Below, piece after piece: positions 1 through 8,367 of a DNA stretch of 64,000 bases (its first letter is position 1; the number at the start of each line of letters is the position of its first letter). The stretch covers positions 115,927 to 179,926 of the forward strand of contig NZ_JAIFRO010000005.1 in assembly GCF_019659805.1 (NCBI RefSeq), written 5' to 3'. Position numbers and translations under genes: made by a program. The notes beneath the pieces are model-generated. The model had not been told where the DNA came from and made no database searches. It worked only from the letters and a program-made list of their open reading frames with translations. Source of the stretch: Bartonella raoultii (GTDB lineage: Bacteria > Pseudomonadota > Alphaproteobacteria > Rhizobiales > Rhizobiaceae).

Positions 1-76
1 GAATACTTTCTATGTTCCTCTTAATACAAGAGGAGATGTACTTTAAATAAAAGAATCATGCTGTTAGCAACGCAGT

Positions 77-1535
<1,459 letters not shown>

Positions 1536-2231
1536 ATGCCTCAAATAGATCTCGTTATTTTTGATTGTGATGGAGTTTTGGTAGACTCCGAGTATCTTGC
1601 AGCAAAAATTGGATCTCAATTACTTAAAAAAACGGGATATGAAATATCACCTGAAGAATTGAGTAAACGTTATGCTGGGCTTGTCTTTCGCGATATTCTT
1701 AAACATGTTGAAAAAGAAACAGAAAAACCAATTTCTGCTCATCTTATAGATCAAATGTCAAATCTTTTTAGCGCACAGATGAAAACGAGCTTATTTGCTA
1801 TTGATGGTATAAGAGAAGCTGTAGAAGTCATTCAAAATCGTTATCCTTACTGTATTTGTTCTAATGCAAAAAGCGTCGATATAAAAGAGATGCTGACTAT
1901 CGTTAATCTCTATGATCTTTTTGAAAATAAAATTTTTTCCGCACCTGAGGTTGGAACAAAAAAAACAAAACCAGCTCCTGATGTTTTTCTTTTTGCCGCA
2001 CAACAATTACAAGCAGAACCAATAAATACGATTGTTATAGAAGATTCACTACATGGCGTACATGCTGCCACAGCAGCAGGTATGCGTGTCATTGGTTTTA
2101 CTGGAGGATCACATAGTTATCTTGGTCACTCTAATGTACTTGCAGAAGCTGGTGCTGAAACAGTTATCTCCAAACATGCTCATTTAGAACAAGTCTTGGA
2201 AGCAATGGCCATATGGAAAGATTCCTTATAA
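1536..2231 (+). CDS. HAD-superfamily phosphatase, phosphoglucomutase-like subfamily
   Basis: A 231-aa hydrolase of the haloacid dehalogenase superfamily (subfamily IA, with a helical cap), likely cleaving a phosphate from a small sugar phosphate or related metabolite. Motif I is DCDGVLVDS with nucleophile D10 and acid D12; motif II is the S109-N110 pair; motif III Lys lies in KPAPDVF at 145-151; motif IV is IEDS at 168-171. Residues 15-85 form the cap. The substrate cannot be told from sequence. It starts at ATG after an AAAGGA ribosome-binding site, stands alone between two AT-rich spacers, and is followed by an intrinsic terminator. Confidence 0.85.
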   Translation: MPQIDLVIFDCDGVLVDSEYLAAKIGSQLLKKTGYEISPEELSKRYAGLVFRDILKHVEKETEKPISAHLIDQMSNLFSAQMKTSLFAIDGIREAVEVIQNRYPYCICSNAKSVDIKEMLTIVNLYDLFENKIFSAPEVGTKKTKPAPDVFLFAAQQLQAEPINTIVIEDSLHGVHAATAAGMRVIGFTGGSHSYLGHSNVLAEAGAETVISKHAHLEQVLEAMAIWKDSL

Positions 2232-2253
2232 AGAAACTCTCAGAGACATTTGT

Positions 2254-2275
2254 ATACTCTCATCAGAGTATTTTT
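2254..2275 (+). terminator. Rho-independent terminator after HAD gene
   Basis: ATACTCT, a CATC loop, AGAGTAT and a T-run form a 7-bp hairpin with U tail 23 nt after the HAD stop codon. Position and form fit an intrinsic terminator. Confidence 0.7.
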
Positions 2276-2997
2276 ATTAAAATGGCGTTACCAACGACGA
2301 TTTGACGCATATCTCAAAAATGCTAAACAACTTTATAGAGGAGTTATAGTATATAACTTGCATGTATTATTATCATAATCCATATAGTTTTTATATCTAC
2401 TCAATTTTAATGTAGGTTTGATAGAGATTTTTCTTTATATCCGTATACTAATATAAATTTAATGCAATCAAAAATGAACCCATAATTTTTTCTCTATTTA
2501 TAATATAAGGATAAATACAAGCTATAAGAATAATGATTAAATGATAATAGTACATTCCATTTTAGTCTTTTATTTATCATAGATCCTATCTATCACAGTT
2601 TTTATATTTATTGATTTTTCTATATTAGAGAAATTATGGGATCGTCATTTTGTCTAAAAGACATAAACTTAAAGTATTTTTCTCTTTCTTTATTTCAACA
2701 ATTTCAAGCTTTGTACAGTAAAAAACGAAATAACTTTTTCTTATTATCTTATATAAAAAATATTTTATTACTTACCTATATTATTATAGGTTAATAACAA
2801 AATCCATTTATAGACTAGATTAAATAATCCTATATAATCAAATAATAAAATATTTGTAATTTATAATAAAAGTACAATAAGCATTTTTTCATATAAAATG
2901 AGTATTATTCCTCTTATAAGGTTATATCAAAACTCTTCAAAAAATATTTTTTGAAAATATTAGTACAGTTTTAAATCATTCATTTTTTATGAATTAG
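2276..2997. other. Very AT-rich gene-free region upstream of small-protein cluster
   Basis: More than 700 bp of extremely AT-rich DNA between the HAD terminator and the inverted repeat at 2998. No protein family is recognisable on either strand. The only open stretch with a start and a weak AGAG site is a 52-codon frame at 2636-2794, which I do not accept as a gene. It is probably decayed or regulatory sequence. Confidence 0.5.
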
Positions 2998-3067
2998 TAT
3001 AAATATATTATATCGATATGTACTTTTATTATTGACTAAAAATACATATCGATATAATATATTTATA
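2998..3067. repeat. 25-bp perfect inverted repeat with 20-nt centre
   Basis: The arm at 2998-3022 is the exact reverse complement of 3043-3067, separated by 20 nt. Each arm contains the inner palindrome TATCGATA, so each half is itself partly self-complementary. The right arm covers the -10 box of the likely promoter for the small-protein cluster. It could be an operator for a dimeric regulator, an extruding cruciform, or the ends of a miniature element. Perfect pairing over 25 bp is unlikely by chance even in AT-rich DNA. Confidence 0.85.
3032..3058 (+). promoter_or_regulatory. Sigma-70-like promoter for small-protein cluster
   Basis: A TTGACT -35 box at 3032-3037 and a perfect TATAAT -10 box at 3053-3058 are spaced 15 bp, slightly short of the usual 17. 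They lie about 90 bp before the first small-protein gene. The -35 box sits in the loop and the -10 box in the right arm of the 25-bp inverted repeat, which suggests that whatever binds or folds the repeat controls this promoter. Confidence 0.45.
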
Positions 3068-3148
3068 TATAGTAAGAAGTTGCACATTTTGTATATTTTA
3101 ATGTGTTTACTTTATTTAATAAAAGTAAAAAATATTTGAGGTAAAATT

Positions 3149-3505
3149 ATGTATAAAATATTTAAAAATTATGCATTCAGTGTTTGTATAGCTATTACTT
3201 TTCTTCTTTCACACATTGTAAATGTAAACGCCCATCATTTAATAAATGTACCTAAAAAAGAAAGTATTGCTCAGCACACAACAGAACAAAAGAACGACCT
3301 TACATATAAAGCCGTACGCATGGCAGCTCTTTATACTCCAGCTGTAAGTCATGGACAGGGAAATGAAGCTATCATTGGAGGAAAAATTGAAAAAGTTGTT
3401 GAGCCTATGAGCATAGCAATTGGAATCATGTGTACTGGCTATGTAATAAGCATAATTACATCTGTAATAGGATGGGTAAAGGATATAGTCTGGATATTCA
3501 AATAA
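3149..3505 (+). CDS. Small exported membrane-associated protein, tandem paralog 1 of 3
   Basis: Unrecognised 118-aa protein. Residues 1-28 form a Sec signal peptide with basic n-region, hydrophobic core and a VNA cleavage site before H29. A polar middle (29-77) follows, then the family motif GKIEKVVEP at 78-86 and a hydrophobic tail (87-118) with a GW pair at 108-109 and a basic end. The same plan recurs in the next two genes. The start is an ATG six bases after GAGGT; the 18 nt AAAAATATTTGAGGTAAA at 3128-3145 recur exactly before the third gene. Likely exported, perhaps anchored or membrane-inserting; function unknown. Probably a genus-restricted family. Confidence 0.75.
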   Translation: MYKIFKNYAFSVCIAITFLLSHIVNVNAHHLINVPKKESIAQHTTEQKNDLTYKAVRMAALYTPAVSHGQGNEAIIGGKIEKVVEPMSIAIGIMCTGYVISIITSVIGWVKDIVWIFK

Positions 3506-3677
3506 TACTTTCTTATAAACTATAAAATATAATGTTATTATGTATTTCAATAATCCTTTATAAATAATACATAATGAAGTGTACTCCTCTTACAGAAAAC
3601 AGAAAAATATTCAATTTCTGCATTTACAAACTTCTTCGAAGTATTTTCTTATTAAGTAATAAATTGTAAGGTAAATT

Positions 3678-4028
3678 ATGACTAAGTCATTTCAAAATTA
3701 TATATTAAGTATCTTAATTACAATTGTTTTTTCTTTTTCACAAATTGTAAGTGTTCATGCAAGCCATTTAGAAAATAACTCTCAAAAAGAGAAAATTTCT
3801 ATAACAGAACAGGGAATGAAAAATCCAATAAATACAATATCTTTCTATACTTCAATCTTAAATTATGGAGTAAAACATGAAACTCCTATTGAAGGAAAAA
3901 TTGAGAAAGTATTTGAACCTATCACAATAGGAACTTTTGGAATTGGAATGGCACTAGGATATGGATCAAGTACGGTAGGACTATTTTTAGGATGGCTAAT
4001 AGCTAAAATGGTAATGATGTTTAAATAA
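3678..4028 (+). CDS. Small exported membrane-associated protein, tandem paralog 2 of 3
   Basis: Unrecognised 116-aa paralog of its two neighbours. A signal peptide (1-28, ending VHA before S29) is followed by a variable polar stretch, the shared motif GKIEKVFEP at 73-81 and a glycine-rich hydrophobic segment (82-110) with several GxxxG-like spacings, a GW pair at 105-106 and a short basic end. The start ATG follows AAGGT. It lies 172 bp after paralog 1 and 174 bp before paralog 3, an almost equal spacing that points to unit-by-unit duplication. The middle is the fastest-changing part, while the signal peptide and the EKVFEP motif are kept. Function unknown. Confidence 0.75.
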   Translation: MTKSFQNYILSILITIVFSFSQIVSVHASHLENNSQKEKISITEQGMKNPINTISFYTSILNYGVKHETPIEGKIEKVFEPITIGTFGIGMALGYGSSTVGLFLGWLIAKMVMMFK

Positions 4029-4202
4029 ATTCGTTAAAATGGAAATTTTATAGAAATAAAATATTTTAATTTTAAATATATATTTATTAACTCTCTCTGA
4101 GAAAAAGTAAATCTTATAGTAAAAGGTGAAATAAGTTTAATTACTTTATATATAAACTTTATATTTTACTTATAATTATTTAAAAATATTTGAGGTAAAT
4201 TA

Positions 4203-4580
4203 ATGATCGATTTATTTAGAAATTATATGTTGACTATACTTATAGTATTCGCTTTTTTTCTTTCACAAATTGTGAATGTTAATGCAAATCAATTCAATCA
4301 TTACGCTGAACAAGAAAAAACTTCTGTTTCTCTAATAGAAATAGGAAAGAAAAAAGTAAGCGATATATATACTCTTCTTTATACATCAAATTTTACTGAT
4401 AGAGGAAAAGATACACCTCTTATTGAAGGAAAAGTTGAGAAAGTATTTGAGCCTGTTACAATTACATTGGGAGTTTTTTCTACAATAGGTGCTATAGGTT
4501 TTGGATTCTTAACAGGAACTGTCATGGCCTTATTTAGCGCAATAATCGGATGGGGGATTGGCAAACATAAAGTTAAATAA
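4203..4580 (+). CDS. Small exported membrane-associated protein, tandem paralog 3 of 3
   Basis: Unrecognised 125-aa paralog, the longest of the three. The signal peptide ends with SQIVNVNA (21-28), nearly the same as in paralog 1. The motif GKVEKVFEP is at 76-84, followed by a longer glycine-rich hydrophobic segment (85-119) with GW at 116-117 and a basic tail GKHKVK. The Shine-Dalgarno GAGGT at 4192-4196 is six bases from ATG, and the 18-nt leader matches that of paralog 1. An intrinsic terminator lies 50 nt downstream, so the cluster probably ends its transcript here. Function unknown; exported and likely membrane-associated. Confidence 0.75.
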   Translation: MIDLFRNYMLTILIVFAFFLSQIVNVNANQFNHYAEQEKTSVSLIEIGKKKVSDIYTLLYTSNFTDRGKDTPLIEGKVEKVFEPVTITLGVFSTIGAIGFGFLTGTVMALFSAIIGWGIGKHKVK

Positions 4581-4629
4581 TTCAAGCTTATTCTGTTACT
4601 TTTTTGTTTGAAAAATAGTATTTAACTGA

Positions 4630-4664
4630 CAGTCTGCTTCCTATGCTTAAGCAGACTGTTTTCT
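4630..4664 (+). terminator. Strong rho-independent terminator after small-protein cluster
   Basis: CAGTCTGCTT at 4630-4639 pairs perfectly with AAGCAGACTG at 4649-4658 across a 9-nt loop, followed by TTTTCTT. It is one of the clearest terminators in the window and closes the three-gene cluster. Confidence 0.85.
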
Positions 4665-5155
4665 TATACTTTTTATCTATTATCAATAATAATAAAAATA
4701 TAATACTTTTTAGCATAAAAATATTTATTTAACACAAATAGAAATGGCTCTAGGTGCCAAGTTATAAATAAAATGCCATAAAATTACCACATAAATTCTT
4801 CAATATGTATTATAATGCCATTTCGAAAAAATACACTGTCATATAAGTTTTTGCTTATAAAGATAAAAAAATACAAACACATCTTTTTTCATCATTGCTA
4901 TTTTAGAAAACTGATTTTAGCATTAATGTGAATACATAAGTTAATATAAATTGTAAAATAAGAACGTGGATATTAAAAAATTCCATGAATATTCAGTGTA
5001 TTATATCTTAAAAAACAAATGAAATAATGTTATTACATTCTCTAAGTTATAAAAATAAAAAAACAAAATTCTATTCGTTTCATAATTTTCATATTATAAA
5101 AACATGAAATAAATATCTTCACCAACTTGCCAGAAATAAATAAAGGAAAAAACTT
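4665..5155. other. AT-rich spacer upstream of thrC
   Basis: About 490 bp without a recognisable gene. I searched for a fourth copy of the small-protein motif and found none. It presumably holds the thrC promoter; no leader peptide or riboswitch is apparent. Confidence 0.5.
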
Positions 5156-6553
5156 ATGAAATATATTAGTACAAGAGGTGAAGCCCCTGCTTTAGGATTT
5201 ACAGAAACTATCATGACAGGTCTGGCAAGTGATGGTGGGCTTTATCTTCCAGAAAAATTTCCTCAATTATCATTTGATGCATTACGAGCACTTCGTGGTC
5301 AATCCTATACCACAATTGCTAAAACTATTCTTTGGCCCTTTGTAAATAATGAGATCGAATATACAACTTTTGAAAATATGATTGCTGAATCTTATACAAC
5401 CTTTCATCATCCAGCAATTTGTCCTTTACTGCAAACTGGAACAGATGAATTTGTTCTTGAGCTGTTTCATGGCCCTACTTTAGCATTTAAAGATATCGCA
5501 ATGCAATTTCTTTCTCGACTGATGGAATATGTACTAAATAAAAAAAATAAACATGCAACGATTATAGCTGCAACATCAGGTGATACAGGTGGTGCTGCGA
5601 TACAAGCCTTTGCTGGAAAAGAATATTCTGATGTTTTCATTTTATTTCCTAAAGGGCGCGTATCACCCGTTCAACAACGGCAAATGACAACGCATCAAAG
5701 CAAAAATATTCATGCCATAGCCATTGAAGGAAATTTTGATGATTGCCAAGCACTCGTTAAAGCAATGTTTAATGATCACACGTTCCGTCAAAAAAAAGCG
5801 CTTTCAGGTGTCAACTCTATAAATTGGGCGCGTATCATGGCACAAATTGTTTATTATTTTTCATCTGCGCTTTCCTTAGGTGCTCCTGATCGAGCTGTCT
5901 CATTTACTGTTCCTACTGGAAACTTCGGTGATATTTTTGCAGGCTATGTCGCAGCTCGTATGGGATTACCTATTGCTAAACTCGTTATTGCAACAAATGA
6001 TAATGATATTCTTGTACGTACCCTCCAAAACGGTCTTTATGAGATACGCTCCATAACCCACACGACATCACCCTCTATGGATATTCAGGTTTCTTCTAAT
6101 TTTGAACGCCTTTTATTTGAAAGTAGTAATCGTGATCCAATACAGATTTGTAATACGATGAAAAACTTAAAAGAATTAGGATATTTTAAACTTGATGAAA
6201 AGCAACTAAAAAATATACTCTCTCTCTTTTCTGCTGGGAAAAGTAGTATGGCTGAGACAGCACAAACAATTGACAGTATTTATAAGGAAAGCGGTTATCT
6301 TGCTGATCCGCATACCGCTGTTGCGCTTAAAGTAGCCCGTGAACACAAACAGCCCCATATTCCAATGGTCATCCTTTCTACTGCGCATCCTGCTAAATTT
6401 CCTGACGCAATCGAAAGTGCCTGTGGATTTCATGTACCATGGCCATCTTGTCTCAATGATTTAATGGAACGCAAAGAATATTTTATAAGTCTTGCCAATG
6501 ATGAAAAAATAGTAAAAGATTATATTTCTTTAAAATCGCGTGCATCTTATTAA
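5156..6553 (+). CDS. thrC: Threonine synthase
   Basis: Converts O-phospho-L-homoserine to L-threonine with pyridoxal phosphate in the cytoplasm, the last step of threonine synthesis. The 465-aa length fits the class with an N-terminal lid. The PLP-binding Lys is K112 in GPTLAFKD (106-113) and the phosphate-binding loop is SGDTGG at 141-146. The start ATG follows AAAGGAAAAA. Partner genes thrB (14.3 kb) and lysC (58.9 kb) lie elsewhere in the window, so the pathway is dispersed. thrC is followed 85 bp later by an M16 peptidase gene on the same strand, a pairing common in Rhizobiales, and the two may share a transcript. Confidence 0.96.
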   Translation: MKYISTRGEAPALGFTETIMTGLASDGGLYLPEKFPQLSFDALRALRGQSYTTIAKTILWPFVNNEIEYTTFENMIAESYTTFHHPAICPLLQTGTDEFVLELFHGPTLAFKDIAMQFLSRLMEYVLNKKNKHATIIAATSGDTGGAAIQAFAGKEYSDVFILFPKGRVSPVQQRQMTTHQSKNIHAIAIEGNFDDCQALVKAMFNDHTFRQKKALSGVNSINWARIMAQIVYYFSSALSLGAPDRAVSFTVPTGNFGDIFAGYVAARMGLPIAKLVIATNDNDILVRTLQNGLYEIRSITHTTSPSMDIQVSSNFERLLFESSNRDPIQICNTMKNLKELGYFKLDEKQLKNILSLFSAGKSSMAETAQTIDSIYKESGYLADPHTAVALKVAREHKQPHIPMVILSTAHPAKFPDAIESACGFHVPWPSCLNDLMERKEYFISLANDEKIVKDYISLKSRASY

Positions 6554-6638
6554 ACTTAGCTGCATTAATTGAAATCAAGAATATTCCAACGCCTTCCGCA
6601 AATGAGGTCTTGGATCTATTTAATGGAGTTATAACTAA

Positions 6639-7928
6639 ATGGGTGTAGATATCAGTCGCCTCAGTAATGGTTTGACTATCGCCACACATACAATGCAACA
6701 AATGGATAGTGTCGCACTCGGAATATGGGTTAAAGTTGGTTCACGCAATGAAACCTTTACACAACATGGTATCGCCCATCTTCTTGAACATATGGCTTTT
6801 AAAGGAACCGAAAATCGTACAGCCTTTCAAATTGCAAGTGGTATTGAAGATGTTGGTGGTGAAATTAATGCCACCACTAGTACTGAAACAACTGCCTATT
6901 TTGCGCGCGTACTTAAGAATGATATCCCTCTTGCTATTGATATTTTAGCCGATATTTTGATGTATTCAAAATTTGATGCAGATGAATTAGAACGAGAAAA
7001 ACAAGTCATTCTTCAGGAAATTGGTGCCGCTCATGATGTGCCAGATGATATTGTTTTTGATTATTTTACTGAAACAGCTTTTCGTCACCAATCGCTTGGT
7101 CGATCTATTTTAGGAACGCCGAAAACAATTCAATCTTTTACATCTGCTGATCTTCATAATTTTATGAATAAACAATACAGTGCAGATCGTATGATAGTAG
7201 TTGCAGCAGGAGCTGTACAGCACGAAAGTTTTTTGCAAGAAGTTGAAAGTCGCTTGAGCACTTTTCGTCCTCATTCAACAGCGCCTCTTACAAAACTTGC
7301 AAATTATGTTGGTGGTGATTTTCGTGAATATCGCGATTTAATGGATACACAAATTGTTCTTGGATTTGAGGGGCGCGCTTATCATGCACGTGACTTTTAC
7401 GCAGCCCAAATACTTTCAATTATTCTTGGTGGTGGTATGTCATCGCGCCTCTTTCAAGAAGTGAGAGAAAAGCGCGGATTATGTTATTCCGTTTACGCCT
7501 TTCATTGGGGATTTTCAGATACTGGACTTTTTGGAATCCATGCTGCTACTGGACAAGAAGGGCTTAAAGAACTACTTCCTGTGATTCTCAATGAGCTCTC
7601 TAAGGCAAGCCAAAATATCCACATCAATGAACTTCAACGTGCACAAGCACAATACCGCGCAAATCTTACAATGTCACAGGAAAACCCAGTCAGCCAAGCA
7701 CATCTTATTGCTCGCCAAATACTTCTTTACGGTCGTCCTATTCCAATATCTGAAACGATGGAACGCATAAATCTTATCACTCCAGCCAGATTAACTGACT
7801 TAGCGCATCGTCTTTTTATGAATTCTTCTCCAACATTAGCCGCTGTTGGCCCTGTTGGCCCTCTTATGAATTTTGATGATTTAACATCAGCACTTTCAAA
7901 GCCATATCAAATAAGTAATGTTCAATAA
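6639..7928 (+). CDS. M16-family zinc peptidase (processing-peptidase-like)
   Basis: A 429-aa metallopeptidase of the pitrilysin/mitochondrial processing peptidase family. The inverted zinc motif HLLEH is at 47-51 and the third ligand E127 follows exactly 76 residues after H51, as in active members. The C-terminal half carries the GGGMSSRLFQEVREKRGL region typical of the family. It is therefore likely an active enzyme of the single-chain type that dimerises. No signal peptide is seen, so it is probably cytoplasmic. Substrates are unknown; degradation of short peptides or signal-peptide fragments is a plausible role. It follows thrC by 85 bp. Confidence 0.9.
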   Translation: MGVDISRLSNGLTIATHTMQQMDSVALGIWVKVGSRNETFTQHGIAHLLEHMAFKGTENRTAFQIASGIEDVGGEINATTSTETTAYFARVLKNDIPLAIDILADILMYSKFDADELEREKQVILQEIGAAHDVPDDIVFDYFTETAFRHQSLGRSILGTPKTIQSFTSADLHNFMNKQYSADRMIVVAAGAVQHESFLQEVESRLSTFRPHSTAPLTKLANYVGGDFREYRDLMDTQIVLGFEGRAYHARDFYAAQILSIILGGGMSSRLFQEVREKRGLCYSVYAFHWGFSDTGLFGIHAATGQEGLKELLPVILNELSKASQNIHINELQRAQAQYRANLTMSQENPVSQAHLIARQILLYGRPIPISETMERINLITPARLTDLAHRLFMNSSPTLAAVGPVGPLMNFDDLTSALSKPYQISNVQ

Positions 7929-8367
7929 GGTTTTCTCCCCTATATGTTTTCACACATATTGATTAAGGATATAAATATTATTTTTAAAGCAATAACATCA
8001 TAATATACATATTTTACAGAAATGTTTTACTAAAAAGCCTTTCTTTGAAAGAAATTTGGGACATATTTATCAAAAACGTGCACAAAACTATCCAGTATTC
8101 ATTTCATGTGATAGAGAATCTACCAAACAGCAATATATTTATATAATCTGAAAATGCATAATTTTATTTTGCTTTTCAAAATGTAAAATCCTGTCAGATT
8201 GAAGATTTATGAAAGTAAACAACTATTTGATTTATTTTTTGTAAAACCATGTAATTTTTTAAGGAAATCATAAACACCTGTTATATAAATAAGCTATAAA
8301 AGATGGGCATATTTTCTTGAACATCTAAATTAAGTGAAGCATTCTGGAATATTGAGAGTGGGATATT
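7929..8367. other. Intergenic region before the GGDEF-EAL gene
   Basis: About 440 bp, AT-rich, with no gene or clear terminator that I can support. It should contain the promoter of the downstream regulator gene. Confidence 0.45.

Noticed and set aside
2636..2794. 52-codon frame with a weak AGAG site in the AT-rich region
   Set aside because: No family match, no paralog, very high content of AT-type codons. Chance open frames of this length are expected here.
3239..3550. 103-codon frame on the minus strand opposite the first small-protein gene
   Set aside because: It is antisense to a gene with a signal peptide, ribosome-binding site and two paralogs. Its composition is that of a shadow frame.
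3630..3642. ACTTC-TTC-GAAGT dyad between paralogs 1 and 2 as a terminator
   Set aside because: Stem is only 5 bp with a 3-nt loop and the T-run is weak; too poor to claim, so co-transcription of the three genes is not excluded.
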